From Aquimarina intermedia (GTDB lineage Bacteria > Bacteroidota > Bacteroidia > Flavobacteriales > Flavobacteriaceae): a DNA stretch of 64,000 nt. The notes under the pieces are model-generated. The model did no database searches and was not told the DNA's origin. It worked only from the letters and a program-made list of their open reading frames with translations. Below, one piece after another: positions 51,922 to 61,506 of the stretch. Made by a program: the position numbers and the translations under genes. The stretch is taken from the NCBI RefSeq assembly GCF_008124785.1, contig NZ_VNHU01000006.1, positions 124,001 to 188,000 of the forward strand, in the 5' to 3' direction. The first letter of the stretch is position 1; every line of letters starts with the position of its first letter.

Positions 51922-54390
51922 TTATAGCTTTATTTGAAGGGTTGTATACCAAGAGATCGGAGCTGCGGGAATTATTCCTGGTCCTGGATAACCAGTTGCA
52001 CGTTGCGTAAAGTAGTTTTTATCCAAAAGATTATTAATCCCTGTTTCCAGTTTGAATTGCTTGTAGGTATAAGAAAATGATAGGTCTACAATCGAATATG
52101 CTGGGATTTTACCTAAAGTTCCTTCTTCCTTGGAGCCTATCTGGCCTCTGTCAGCATTTGTTACCTCCGTGAACTGTTCTGAAAGATGGGTAAACTGAAT
52201 ATTTCCTAAAAAGTTTTTATATCCAAAACCGACACCCGCTTTCAGATTAATTAAGGGAATAAACTCTACTTTATTACCCTCAATGATATCTTCTGAATTT
52301 AAATACTCAGAATCAGTGATAGCCAGATTAACAAAAGTGTTTAGCACGTAATTGTCAGCATCTGCAAATAAAGAGTTAGCAATATTCCAATTCGCATAAC
52401 TTTCTAGTCCGTAAATCATAGCATCTCCGATATTTCCACGTACTCGTTGCGCTCTATCATTAAAGACCTCACCAATTCGATCATCATAATAGATAGCAAA
52501 GACTCCCGCATCAAATGTAAAACTATTATTGATTCTCCCTCGCATCCCTATATCTGCCGTATATCCTTTTTCGTCCCTAATATCCGGTCTAATTTTAAAC
52601 GACGGGTTTACAATTCTAATATCACTAAAAGTTACTGATCTATAATTCTGAGATATATTAGCGTACAACTCTAGTCCCGGCTTAAATTTATAACTAGATC
52701 CAATACCTAGCAATAAAAATGAGCGCTCCAGAGTTTCATCATCTCTTTCGGATATATTGTTCAATGGGTTACCCGCATTATCAAAGATCACATTATTATA
52801 AATACCATCAGACCCTGTCTTGATATACTCGTAACGAAAACCGGGAGTAATTGAAAATTTATCTGAAAGATTGAATATGTTCTCTCCAAACACCGCAATG
52901 TTTAAATTTGGAAATTCAAATTTTGATTGATTTGCATAATCAGGGAATCTGTCAGTTTTAAATTCGAAATCGGCATCAGTTTCCAAGCTACCTGGTCCTT
53001 GTCTGGCTTCATTATTTGCCTGATAATATTTGGAACCGATTAAGAAAACAGATTCTTCTCCTAAGAATTTATAACGACTCAATAGTCTCGCTTCTGCTCC
53101 CCAGTTTTGAAAATCACCAACAATTAAATCCCTTGGATTTACAAAATTACCTGCAGCATCAGTCTCATCGGGTGCAGTTATCGGATTTGAATTAAGATCG
53201 GTTGTAATTCCCCTGAAACCTAAAGCACTCCTGGAAGCATCTAACCCAAATAAATTGAAACTAAAATCCGTTTTTTCTGAAAACTGATGCTCAAGTTTCA
53301 ATGAAAATAACTTCCAGTCAACTTGAAACCAGTTTCTTGTTCGATTACTAAAATCAGGATCCTTATCAAATTGTGTATCAGTTAACCCACCCGGCTGTTT
53401 GGCCAAATAATTGAGATATGTAAATTCTCCGATGAGTTTAGTTTTTTGAGATAGCTGATACCCTAAATGCGCATATAAATTTTTGGATTCAAACTCAGAA
53501 TTGGGTCTAAACCCATCTCCTTGCTTATAATTATAATAGGTGTAGTAGCTAAACTTACCTACCGTTCCACTCAAACTATTGAAACTAGTAAACAAATTAA
53601 ATGAACCCAACGACTGACGAGAAACTAATTCAATTTTTTTATTAGTATGGGGCCGTTTCATCTTGAAATTTATGAGTCCTCCAAACTGAGTACCATACTG
53701 TAGAGAGGCGGCTCCTCGAACTACTTGTATTTCACTTAATGCCTCTGCCGGCGGAGTGTAATAGCTTTCAGGATAACCTAATACATCTGCACTTATATCA
53801 TATCCGTTCTGACGTGTATTAAAGTTGGCTGTCCTGTTTGGATCGAGACCTCTCCCTCCAATATTAAGCTGTAATCCTCCTATACTGTTCTCATAAATAT
53901 TCAATCCTACCACCTGAGCATAGATTTGTCGTGGATTGTTTGAGGCAAGATTCCCTAAGGTATTTTCGAGCAACACTACCTCGCTTTTTTTGCCGGCATA
54001 AATTGCAGTACCTTCCACAGGTTTTAACTGTTTAAGCCCAAAAATACGTTCTCTTCTTTGTGTAATTAGCACTTCAGAAAGTTCTTCGCCTAAGGGACTT
54101 AATACAAAATCTACGGTTGTATCTCCACTTACACTTACTTTTTTTTCGAGAATATCAAAGTCATAGTTAAAAACCGTAATAACGTAGTCCCCCGTATCAA
54201 TATTTACAAACTCGAAGCGACCATCAGCTTGGGTCACAACTTGTTCACCTGTAGTTTGATTGTATAGTTCTGCTTTGTCAATCGGTTGGTTATTCTCATC
54301 AGATACAGTTCCAACTAACTTAAACTGTGCAGTCATAGAACCCGTAATAAATAATACAAGTGCTACTATTTTATAATCCCTTAATTTCAT
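51922..54390 (-). CDS. TonB-dependent outer-membrane receptor (iron-type)
   Basis: An 822-aa receptor: signal peptide (GSMTAQ), carboxypeptidase-like regulatory domain (about 24-105, LVGTVSDENNQPIDKAELYN), plug domain (about 130-235, RQIYAQVVGLNIYENSIGG, QVVRGAASLQYGTQFGG) and a barrel that ends LQIKL. The gene order with imelysin, DUF4856 and HTTM proteins points to iron or another metal chelate as substrate. It is the last gene of its operon, overlaps HTTM by 20 bp and has no obvious terminator right after it. Confidence 0.9.
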   Translation of the reverse strand: MKLRDYKIVALVLFITGSMTAQFKLVGTVSDENNQPIDKAELYNQTTGEQVVTQADGRFEFVNIDTGDYVITVFNYDFDILEKKVSVSGDTTVDFVLSPLGEELSEVLITQRRERIFGLKQLKPVEGTAIYAGKKSEVVLLENTLGNLASNNPRQIYAQVVGLNIYENSIGGLQLNIGGRGLDPNRTANFNTRQNGYDISADVLGYPESYYTPPAEALSEIQVVRGAASLQYGTQFGGLINFKMKRPHTNKKIELVSRQSLGSFNLFTSFNSLSGTVGKFSYYTYYNYKQGDGFRPNSEFESKNLYAHLGYQLSQKTKLIGEFTYLNYLAKQPGGLTDTQFDKDPDFSNRTRNWFQVDWKLFSLKLEHQFSEKTDFSFNLFGLDASRSALGFRGITTDLNSNPITAPDETDAAGNFVNPRDLIVGDFQNWGAEARLLSRYKFLGEESVFLIGSKYYQANNEARQGPGSLETDADFEFKTDRFPDYANQSKFEFPNLNIAVFGENIFNLSDKFSITPGFRYEYIKTGSDGIYNNVIFDNAGNPLNNISERDDETLERSFLLLGIGSSYKFKPGLELYANISQNYRSVTFSDIRIVNPSFKIRPDIRDEKGYTADIGMRGRINNSFTFDAGVFAIYYDDRIGEVFNDRAQRVRGNIGDAMIYGLESYANWNIANSLFADADNYVLNTFVNLAITDSEYLNSEDIIEGNKVEFIPLINLKAGVGFGYKNFLGNIQFTHLSEQFTEVTNADRGQIGSKEEGTLGKIPAYSIVDLSFSYTYKQFKLETGINNLLDKNYFTQRATGYPGPGIIPAAPISWYTTLQIKL

Positions 54391-55732
54391 CTTTAAATGG
54401 AATAATCCAATTTTTGTGTTTAAATGATTCTTTTTGTTTCCCTAAATCCACGGTCGGATCGATATATTGACTACTTAATCTTCCATTAAGTGCTACATAG
54501 CTTTCTACATACACTTCTACATTTTGATGTCCGTCATTCTCAAAATGTTCTTTTAGAAAATGCGCATATTGTAAAATAAAATCAGGCTGAGTAGCCATTT
54601 GTTTTTGTTGAAATGATGTTAAAAAATCATCATTGTCCACATAAAATCTTTTACCCGTTTTACCATCTACAATTTTGAAATTAGCATATCCTGCTTTTTC
54701 CATCAACATCACACGCCAAGAAAAACGATAGCCTTCTTCGGTCCAAAACAATTCTCCCGGGTATAACAAATAGCGAAACGGCAAAAATAACTGAATTACA
54801 AAAAACAAAGACAAAAATGATAATACAATTTCTTTTTGTCTTGGCTTAAATTTTAAAGTCTTTCCCGAATCAAAAAAGTGCTTTCTTATTCTAAAAATTC
54901 GCGATAAGACTTTCAATACTCTATGATGAAAATTCGAATCAAAGAATACAAGCGTACTGACAATCATGACATAAGGAAACATCCCAATAGGAAAAAGCAC
55001 ACGGGTAAGAATATGAAATATGACAACTAACATAAAAGCAAAAACCCTCGTTCTTTTGTACATCAGTAAAAAAGGAATGGAAAGATCATAAATAGCTCCT
55101 GAGTAACTGAAAAAGTAATGAATCCATTCCTGATGCATTAGATAGCCTAAAACAGGAATGTCATACTTTGAAGGTAACCAAATTTTAAGAGGCATTGCAT
55201 TGACTAACCAATCAGAGTTAAGTTTTGCCAGTCCGGCATATAGATAAACAATGATGAGTAATAGCTTTATACTATCAATAGTCCATTGAGGAATCTTCTG
55301 AAAGGAAATTCCTTTTCTTTTGGCATCAAACGAATAGTACGCATTTGCCGGTAGAAATATCATTAAAAAACTCAAAACACTTATAAAGTAGTAATGATTC
55401 AAATACGTGGTTTTATCCATCAATTCGATATACGTAAAGCTCAAAAAGAATAGAAGAATGGCTAATCTATATTTGTAACCTAATGCTACAAAAATTGCTG
55501 AAAGTCCGCAGAGCGCAAAAATTACGTACGTTAAATGGCCAATTGGTTGAACAAATTCAAAACCATAATAGGAAAAGAAAAATTTAGGTTGCACATACAG
55601 CTTTTCAATCCACCCATAACTCCAAAAACGTACAACACTCAAAAACATCATAATTCCAAAAAAAACACGAAAGACTGCAAGTGGTGCAGCCTCTGTGTTA
55701 TTTTTGAAATATTTCTTTAGATGAAGTTTCAT
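54371..55732 (-). CDS. HTTM-domain membrane protein (vitamin K gamma-carboxylase-like)
   Basis: A 453-aa protein with about eight hydrophobic helices in residues 15-330, fitting the HTTM domain: VFRVFFGIMMFLSVVRFW, DKTTYLNHYYF, AGLAKLNSDWL and LMYKRTRVFAFMLVVIFH. A soluble C-terminal part (about 335-450) includes EEGYRFSWRVMLMEKAGYA and QYAHFLKEHF, as in the C-terminal domain of gamma-glutamyl carboxylase-like proteins. Its role in bacteria is unknown; the iron-uptake context repeats in flavobacteria. It overlaps the receptor gene by 20 bp. Confidence 0.87.
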   Translation of the reverse strand: MKLHLKKYFKNNTEAAPLAVFRVFFGIMMFLSVVRFWSYGWIEKLYVQPKFFFSYYGFEFVQPIGHLTYVIFALCGLSAIFVALGYKYRLAILLFFLSFTYIELMDKTTYLNHYYFISVLSFLMIFLPANAYYSFDAKRKGISFQKIPQWTIDSIKLLLIIVYLYAGLAKLNSDWLVNAMPLKIWLPSKYDIPVLGYLMHQEWIHYFFSYSGAIYDLSIPFLLMYKRTRVFAFMLVVIFHILTRVLFPIGMFPYVMIVSTLVFFDSNFHHRVLKVLSRIFRIRKHFFDSGKTLKFKPRQKEIVLSFLSLFFVIQLFLPFRYLLYPGELFWTEEGYRFSWRVMLMEKAGYANFKIVDGKTGKRFYVDNDDFLTSFQQKQMATQPDFILQYAHFLKEHFENDGHQNVEVYVESYVALNGRLSSQYIDPTVDLGKQKESFKHKNWIIPFKDEIKGL

Positions 55733-55747
55733 AAACTAAATTACAAC

Positions 55748-56869
55748 TTAATCCCCATCAGCATCTACAAAATCAACTCGTACAGAAAATGCTTGTAACA
55801 TATCGACCTTAAGAAAAACTACATTCTTTTGTAGCTCATCAAAAGTTTCGAGCATAGGTGTATTGTTAGTCTTTACCTGATCAGAAAAATCTTCATTTAA
55901 GCTAGAAGCTTTGGACCTGGACAAATCAAACTGATCATTTATTATTTGACTTAAGTCCTCTCCATTTTTAATTGTATTGAGAAAATCAAGGTAAGAACTA
56001 AAACTTGCCCCTGTGGTAGTACTTGCATAATGCTTACCATTAAAAAGATCTTGCATAGCAGACAAGTTCGCATTGAACAAAGTCTTAGAAAGATCCCCTT
56101 TATAAAATGCCTCTACTTTATTATCAAAAGTTTCAGTAGTAAACACTCCTGCAGGAATACCGATTTTACCTGCTCTTAAATGTTTCTCATAATGAAAAAT
56201 AAAATCGTTAACTAATTTATCCAAAGAACTAGTTGCCGATGACCCATTGTTTGCTACAAAAGTATCACGATACCCATTAGTCCAGTCAGCAACTACAGTA
56301 GTTGTAAGTATATCCATTCTTTCTACTAAGTCGGTAAGGTACTTTTTGTATTTGGCACCATCTGATGAGTCTACATAAAACTCAATCGTACCAGTGTTTG
56401 TGTCAGATAAACCATTAATAAGATAATCCAGCGCTGCAAACCCTTGCTCATCTTGTTGAGAGACTGTGGTAAGATCATAAGAACCCGCACTGATGTTTGC
56501 TTCGATACCCGTTGTATTGGTTGGATAAACATTCATGAAATTTCTATACGAAAGTTCTTCTGCTTTACCAATTTCGTACATACTAACTGTTTGCCAAGTT
56601 ATATAGGCCTCTGACCATGCCGATCTAAGGTTAAGAAGTGTATTTACATTAGCACTTGCAACAAAATCAGCTGTAGTAGTCTTTAACACAGCCATATCAG
56701 ATGCAAAATTGTGATAAGCTGGCATAACAATGTTATCCGCTATATTTATTAGCATTCCCTTTCTATCAAAGGCATCCTTTCCTGTTACCTGCTCTTCATT
56801 ATCATCTCCACTGGAACAAGCCGATAAAAACAAAACAGCTGTAAGGATGGAAAGCAAAAACTTCTTCAT
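55748..56869 (-). CDS. Imelysin-family lipoprotein
   Basis: A 373-aa lipoprotein (lipobox LSAC) with an all-helical imelysin fold in two repeats: DNIVMPAYHNFASDMAVL at the start, RSAWSEAYITWQTVSMYEIG, NVYPTNTTGIEANI, and DEQGFAALDYLINGL, where the GxHxxE motif of classical imelysin is replaced. A second half has FHYEKHLRAGKIGIPAG. Imelysin-like proteins bind iron or act in its uptake at the outer membrane. It is separated from DUF4856 by a hairpin terminator and joined to HTTM by a 15-bp gap. Confidence 0.88.
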   Translation of the reverse strand: MKKFLLSILTAVLFLSACSSGDDNEEQVTGKDAFDRKGMLINIADNIVMPAYHNFASDMAVLKTTTADFVASANVNTLLNLRSAWSEAYITWQTVSMYEIGKAEELSYRNFMNVYPTNTTGIEANISAGSYDLTTVSQQDEQGFAALDYLINGLSDTNTGTIEFYVDSSDGAKYKKYLTDLVERMDILTTTVVADWTNGYRDTFVANNGSSATSSLDKLVNDFIFHYEKHLRAGKIGIPAGVFTTETFDNKVEAFYKGDLSKTLFNANLSAMQDLFNGKHYASTTTGASFSSYLDFLNTIKNGEDLSQIINDQFDLSRSKASSLNEDFSDQVKTNNTPMLETFDELQKNVVFLKVDMLQAFSVRVDFVDADGD

Positions 56870-56905
56870 GTTATTTTTATTTATTCTTAATAAAGCTGTG
56901 CAAAT

Positions 56906-56953
56906 GTAAAAAAAGAGGTTTAAATAATAATGAATTCAAACCTCTTTTTTTAC
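56906..56953 (-). terminator. Intra-operon terminator/attenuator between DUF4856 and imelysin genes
   Basis: GTAAAAAAAGAGGTTT (56906-56921) and AAACCTCTTTTTTTAC (56938-56953) form a 16-bp perfect inverted repeat with a 16-base loop and a T-run on both strands. It lies 22 bp after the DUF4856 stop and 36 bp before the imelysin start, inside a same-strand operon. Confidence 0.85.
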
Positions 56954-56975
56954 ATTTTATACTTTGTTTAATCTT

Positions 56976-58217
56976 TTAACTACCTGCTTCTTGCACTGTA
57001 AAATTAAACCGTGCAGCGATAGCTACAGAAATAGTTTCTAATACCTCTGGAGTTACCGTCCATAACCCATCTGTACCTCCTGCCATTTGAGTAAGTAATC
57101 CTTGGACTTCTGATCTGGTAAAGTATGGAGCGTTAGTCTCCGGGTTTCTTGTGAACTGCAAGCTATAGATAAAACCATATCCCTCTGACAAATCATGAAA
57201 CACCGCAGCATAATCTACTGTAGGATTCGTAAGAAGGTTTTTTCCTTGTTGTAAATAATAGACTGCTCTTATCGCGATTACTTCGGATAGTTTTTCTCTG
57301 ATAATATCAGCTTGTTGATCTCTAACGGTATATTCCTTGGCAACTATAGCCGCTCTTCCTAATTTGAATGCATTATAAATCTCGGTAGCAATTCCGGTAA
57401 AATCCGAATCACTTTCAACTCTGCTCAAATATTTGCTTAAAAAATTATCATCGCCAGCTTTTCCCTCTCCGATAATATTTGCATTTGGAGTTGCTGGAGT
57501 ATCAGAAGCACCATATACATAACCATACGCTTCATCCCACTTATGTTCCATCGTAGTATAGCTCTTTCCTTCTACTACAACTTCGTCATTATTATTGGTT
57601 ATATTATCTGCCTCATCTAAAACAGCAGTACCCAAATAATTATTTAGGGCTTGATCAGTCATTAACGCTCCGATCAAACTTTTGGCAAAAATCTGATTCA
57701 ACTCTAATCCTTTAGCATTTACGTAACGATTGGACCCACCTCCTGCTTCTTGCAAAACACCGGCAGCACCAGCGGTCGCAGTAGTATTCCAATTTGGAAA
57801 AACCTCAGCTACCTGACCTTTTATCCATCCATCAAACTCAGCTTTGATAGCAGTCGCTTCGGTCGTATTTGCAGAAAAGTAGTCTCTAGATGCGGCGGTT
57901 TTACTACGAACACTTTTATCAGAAGCATTTAGCGATGCTTCAGAAAAATCATTAGCCCCTTCTATATGAGCAAACATTGCATCTAATTGTTCTTCTGTAA
58001 GCGTAGTATTCTTGAAAGCACTTACAAGTTCTTCGGACATTGCTATCCTAGTAGTTTGTCCACTAAAACTTACTGTACTTTCTCCGTTGCGCTCAAAAAC
58101 GTAGGTGGCAGGTTCTTCAATTTGATTCATTGGAGTAGCGTCATCATCGTTTGAACATGAGCTTAAAGCGAGTACTCCCGATACACAGATTACATTAAAA
58201 ATACGGTTGATTTTCAT
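56976..58217 (-). CDS. DUF4856 lipoprotein
   Basis: A 413-aa lipoprotein (lipobox LSSC, then SNDDD). The DUF4856 domain fills most of it, with TYVFERNGESTVSFSGQTTR at the start, VNAKGLELNQIFAKSLIGAL, NYLGTAVLDEADN and MEHKWDEAYGYVYGA. DUF4856 proteins are helical, related to imelysin in the EAYGYV type of segment, and occur beside imelysin genes. It is the first gene of the operon, with a full promoter and a palindrome in its leader. Confidence 0.88.
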   Translation of the reverse strand: MKINRIFNVICVSGVLALSSCSNDDDATPMNQIEEPATYVFERNGESTVSFSGQTTRIAMSEELVSAFKNTTLTEEQLDAMFAHIEGANDFSEASLNASDKSVRSKTAASRDYFSANTTEATAIKAEFDGWIKGQVAEVFPNWNTTATAGAAGVLQEAGGGSNRYVNAKGLELNQIFAKSLIGALMTDQALNNYLGTAVLDEADNITNNNDEVVVEGKSYTTMEHKWDEAYGYVYGASDTPATPNANIIGEGKAGDDNFLSKYLSRVESDSDFTGIATEIYNAFKLGRAAIVAKEYTVRDQQADIIREKLSEVIAIRAVYYLQQGKNLLTNPTVDYAAVFHDLSEGYGFIYSLQFTRNPETNAPYFTRSEVQGLLTQMAGGTDGLWTVTPEVLETISVAIAARFNFTVQEAGS

Positions 58218-58224
58218 TGTTTTT

Positions 58225-58245
58225 TATTTAGACTTAATTTAAATA
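58225..58245. promoter_or_regulatory. Candidate operator in the leader of the iron-uptake operon
   Basis: TATTTA and TAAATA are separated by nine bases, a 21-bp dyad between the expected transcription start (near 58255) and the DUF4856 ATG. Fur or DtxR-type repressors bind such AT-rich dyads. A longer-spaced pair TTTATTT/AAATAAA lies at 58295-58319, upstream of the promoter. Confidence 0.35.
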
Positions 58246-58261
58246 GCTAATTACTCAGCTG

Positions 58262-58291
58262 CAAATATATTGATCAAAATGGATTTGTCAA
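58262..58291 (-). promoter_or_regulatory. Promoter of the DUF4856-imelysin-HTTM-receptor operon
   Basis: On the minus strand TTG (58291-58289) and TATATTTG (58269-58262) are spaced by exactly 19 bp, a full Bacteroidota consensus, 45 bp upstream of the DUF4856 start. Confidence 0.78.
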
Positions 58292-58327
58292 ACTTTATTT
58301 GTAATAAATCTAAATAAAATTAATGCT

Positions 58328-58351
58328 AAGTCTCCATACGTATGGAGACTT
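58328..58351. repeat. 24-bp perfect palindrome
   Basis: AAGTCTCCATAC followed by its exact complement, with no spacer. It lies 24 bp after the haem-binding gene stop and upstream of the iron-operon promoter. There is no T-run on the minus strand, so it is either a weak terminator or a binding site. Confidence 0.6.
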
Positions 58352-58375
58352 TCAAAGAAGATGAATTGTAAACTC

Positions 58376-58837
58376 TTAAAGCTCTGCAGCGTACTTAGCT
58401 CTCAAACTTTTAGTCCATTCAATTAACAGCTCTTTATCTTCTTCATTTAAATTTCCATGTAGCCAAGTATATGAGTCTAAAGGCATCTCACCCTCTTCTA
58501 CTTCTTCTATTAATTCATCTAACTTGTGATCTCTCTTTTTAATAGAATAGCTTTCCCATGCTGAAACGTTAAAGTGTTCTTTTCCTTCTTCTACATGATC
58601 AGCTAACCAGTAAGAAATTGGTGCAATCTCAGCATACCATGGATAGGTAGTTTGATTACTATGGCAATCGTAACAATTATTTTTGAGAATAGTTTTTATT
58701 TTATTCGAAGGCTGTGTGTCTTTTTCAAAAAAAGCAACCGATTCATATCCAGATTCATTTTTATCGACTCGTATGAATTGCATAATAATCAGAACCCCCA
58801 CAAGAAGTAATCCTATACTTTTTAAAATTTTCTTCAT
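58376..58837 (-). CDS. Haem-binding domain protein (cytochrome c-like)
   Basis: A 153-aa protein with an N-terminal signal anchor (about 5-22). A single CYDCHSNQTTYPWYAEIAPI motif binds c-type haem; the later LDELIEEVEEGEMPLDSYTWLHG supplies the expected Met ligand region. It ends EEDKELLIEWTKSLR. This is the small haem-binding domain family common in Bacteroidota. It starts 14 bp after the HMG-CoA lyase stop on the same strand, so the two are co-transcribed, though no functional link is known. Confidence 0.9.
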   Translation of the reverse strand: MKKILKSIGLLLVGVLIIMQFIRVDKNESGYESVAFFEKDTQPSNKIKTILKNNCYDCHSNQTTYPWYAEIAPISYWLADHVEEGKEHFNVSAWESYSIKKRDHKLDELIEEVEEGEMPLDSYTWLHGNLNEEDKELLIEWTKSLRAKYAAEL

Positions 58838-58851
58838 TTTATTATATCTAA

Positions 58852-59718
58852 TTAATGGTATTTACTAAAAATTTTTGTTGCCTCATTGTGACTTGATTCA
58901 AAACTCAGCATTTTTACATTTGTATCAGCCTTTACACTGGTAAAGTAAGACAACATACGCTCTGTCGGCATATTACCGGTCAGATCATCCTTTGCCATCG
59001 GACAGCCTCCAAATCCTTGAATTGCTCCATCAAATCTTCGACACCCTGATTGATAAGCTGCATTAACTTTTTCAAACCATTTATCCGGTGTAGTATGCAA
59101 ATGAGCGCCAAACTCTATCGATGGGTATCTCGGAATCAAATTAGAGAACAAATATTCGATAATTTCGGGTGAAGAGGTCCCTACAGTATCTGATAAAGAA
59201 AGAATCTCAACCCCCATCTTACTTAATTTTTCTGTCCATTCTCCTACGATGTCGACATCCCAGGGATCCCCATACGGATTTCCAAATCCCATAGAGAGAT
59301 ACGCCACCACTTTTTTATTTGCTCGATCCGCTATGTTGAGAATTTCTTGTAATATTTCAATAGATTGTGCTATTGTTTTATGCGTATTACGCATTTGAAA
59401 ATTTTCTGAAATTGAAAAAGGATAACCTAAATACTTAATCTCCGGATGCTCTGCCGCATCCTTTGCTCCTCTAACATTTGCCACAATGGCCAATAACTTA
59501 CTTTCTGTCTTCGATAAATCCAACTTAGAAAGCACTTCTGCCGTATCCACCATTTGCGGAATTGCCTTAGGCGAAACAAAACTACCAAAATCTATAGTAT
59601 CAAAACCGCAGCGTAGTAAGGATTGAATATACTGTACCTTTAGATCGGTGGGTATGAAATCTCTGATTCCTTGCATTGCATCCCGGGGACATTCAATAAT
59701 TTTGACTTTTTCGATCAT
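58852..59718 (-). CDS. Hydroxymethylglutaryl-CoA lyase
   Basis: A 288-aa TIM-barrel lyase that splits HMG-CoA into acetoacetate and acetyl-CoA, the last step of leucine degradation. The metal/substrate segment is CPRDAMQGIRDFIPT, the metal-binding His pair lies in GAHLHTTPD, and the catalytic Cys is in QGFGGCPMAKDDLTGNM. The length is standard for the family. Confidence 0.9.
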   Translation of the reverse strand: MIEKVKIIECPRDAMQGIRDFIPTDLKVQYIQSLLRCGFDTIDFGSFVSPKAIPQMVDTAEVLSKLDLSKTESKLLAIVANVRGAKDAAEHPEIKYLGYPFSISENFQMRNTHKTIAQSIEILQEILNIADRANKKVVAYLSMGFGNPYGDPWDVDIVGEWTEKLSKMGVEILSLSDTVGTSSPEIIEYLFSNLIPRYPSIEFGAHLHTTPDKWFEKVNAAYQSGCRRFDGAIQGFGGCPMAKDDLTGNMPTERMLSYFTSVKADTNVKMLSFESSHNEATKIFSKYH

Positions 59719-59766
59719 ATAAACACTACGTCGTTTAAGTTTTTATTAAGCACTATAAAAGTAAGG

Positions 59767-60393
59767 TTATTTTTCTGATAGGAGAATAAAAATTCCAATA
59801 GCTACAAAAACAATAATTTGAACCCACTTGAGTATTAATCCAATTTTTTTTGACTGTTTTAGATAGCCCGCAATATAATCTGCTAAAATAGCAATGAGCG
59901 CAAATACTACAAATGAAACGCAAACAAAAATTCCACCCAACACATAAAACTGTAGTACAGTATTTAAGTGATCACTGAATAAAAATGCTGGAAAAAAAGC
60001 AAGAAAAAATATAGAAACCTTTGGATTCAATACATTCATTATAAATCCTTGCCTAAATAGTTGCAACGGATTTTTTTTGGCAACCGTATTTGATTGTAGT
60101 TCGATGCTACTATCTGCCTTATAAACTTGAAATGCCAGGAAAAACAAATAACATGCCCCAAAAATTTTAATGATCAAAAAAAGTGCATCGCTTTGCTTGA
60201 TAAGAGTTGACATCCCAAAAGCCACCAAGGTAGTATGCACAATGCAGCCTGTCATCAAACCAGCTACGGTAGCCAACCCATATTTTTTACCATTAACTAC
60301 ACTCTGTAGCAATACAAATATATTATCGGGTCCCGGGGTTATGGCAAGTATTGATGTTGCAACCACAAAGGTGTATAGAAGTTCATAGTTCAT
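59767..60393 (-). CDS. LysE/RhtB-family amino-acid exporter
   Basis: A 208-aa inner-membrane protein with six hydrophobic segments. The first conserved part is ITPGPDNIFVLLQSVVNGKKYG, the second FIMNVLNPKVSIFFLAFFPAF, both diagnostic of LysE/RhtB exporters of amino acids or homoserine lactones. Substrate unknown. It follows pyrD by 24 bp and precedes the HMG-CoA lyase by 49 bp on the same strand. Confidence 0.92.
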   Translation of the reverse strand: MNYELLYTFVVATSILAITPGPDNIFVLLQSVVNGKKYGLATVAGLMTGCIVHTTLVAFGMSTLIKQSDALFLIIKIFGACYLFFLAFQVYKADSSIELQSNTVAKKNPLQLFRQGFIMNVLNPKVSIFFLAFFPAFLFSDHLNTVLQFYVLGGIFVCVSFVVFALIAILADYIAGYLKQSKKIGLILKWVQIIVFVAIGIFILLSEK

Positions 60394-60416
60394 ATCAGCT
60401 ATCTTTGAGCTACTTA

Positions 60417-61448
60417 CTATTCCTTAATTCGAGCTAACAAACTTTTATTTATATCTTTAATCAGCTTTGGGCCCTCATAAATAAAACCTGTATATAACTG
60501 AACTAAACATGCACCCGCATCCAATTTTTCTAAGGCATCCTGAGCTGAGTGAATACCTCCTACACCAATAATTGGAAATGCTTTTTCACTCTTTGTGGAC
60601 AAAAAGCGAATTACCTCGGTGGATCGATTTTTTAAAGGTTTACCACTAAGCCCTCCCATCTCTTCTGTCAAAGCTTTATCAGCATGCAACCCATCTCTTG
60701 AAATTGTAGTATTGGTTGCAATTACTCCGGCAATCTTGGTTGTCGTTACAATCTCAATAATATCCATTAACTGATCGTCAGTAAGATCCGGTGCTATCTT
60801 TAGTAGGATAGGTTTTTGCTTGGATTTTGCATTATTTTTAGCCTGCAGCGTATTGAGCAATTCCATCAACGGCTCTTTATCTTGTAAAGCTCTTAGATTA
60901 GGTGTGTTTGGTGAACTTACATTAACCACAAAATAGTCAACAACATCAAACAAAGCCTCAAAGCAAATTACATAATCATTTACGGCGTCTTCATTGGGAG
61001 TTATTTTATTTTTCCCAATATTCCCACCAATCAGAACTCCTTTATTTTTTCTAAGACGTTTTACAGCATCTTGGACACCCCCATTGTTGAAACCCATACG
61101 ATTTATGATAGCCTGATCTTTTTTAAGACGAAACAATCTCTTTTTTGGATTCCCTCCTTGTGGTTTTGGAGTTAATGTACCTATCTCAACAAAGCCGAAA
61201 CCAAAATCTGATAACTCATTAAATAATTTGGCATCTTTATCAAAACCCGCTGCTAAGCCCACCGGGTTATCAAACGTCAGTCCAAAAATTTCCTTTTGAA
61301 GCCGCTTATCTTTAACTCTATATATCTTTTTAATTATTTTTGAAACTAAAGGTATTCGAAATAAACTTTTGATCATTCTGAAGGTAAAGTGATGTACCTT
61401 TTCAGGATCGTAGTTGAAAAGTATCGGACGAAGAATAGTTTTATACAT
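60417..61448 (-). CDS. pyrD: Dihydroorotate dehydrogenase, quinone-dependent (class 2)
   Basis: A 343-aa FMN enzyme of pyrimidine synthesis, bound to the inner membrane through its N-terminal helical part ([23 protein letters not shown]). [16 protein letters not shown] and [15 protein letters not shown] begin the barrel. The catalytic Ser is in [11 protein letters not shown], with Lys in [10 protein letters not shown] and FMN contacts in [19 protein letters not shown]. The frame opens at 61505, but the ATG at 61448 matches the family start and lies after a -7 element. Confidence 0.95.
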   Translation of the reverse strand: MYKTILRPILFNYDPEKVHHFTFRMIKSLFRIPLVSKIIKKIYRVKDKRLQKEIFGLTFDNPVGLAAGFDKDAKLFNELSDFGFGFVEIGTLTPKPQGGNPKKRLFRLKKDQAIINRMGFNNGGVQDAVKRLRKNKGVLIGGNIGKNKITPNEDAVNDYVICFEALFDVVDYFVVNVSSPNTPNLRALQDKEPLMELLNTLQAKNNAKSKQKPILLKIAPDLTDDQLMDIIEIVTTTKIAGVIATNTTISRDGLHADKALTEEMGGLSGKPLKNRSTEVIRFLSTKSEKAFPIIGVGGIHSAQDALEKLDAGACLVQLYTGFIYEGPKLIKDINKSLLARIKE

Positions 61449-61466
61449 AAAGTTATTTTGATCAAA

Positions 61467-61474
61467 CAAAAGTA
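61467..61474 (-). promoter_or_regulatory. -7 element of pyrD
   Basis: TACTTTTG on the minus strand, 19 bp upstream of the chosen pyrD ATG and inside the longer frame. It supports the shorter start. Confidence 0.4.
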
Positions 61475-61506
61475 GTGCTTTAGTGCGAAAACCGAAACTT
61501 ATCATT

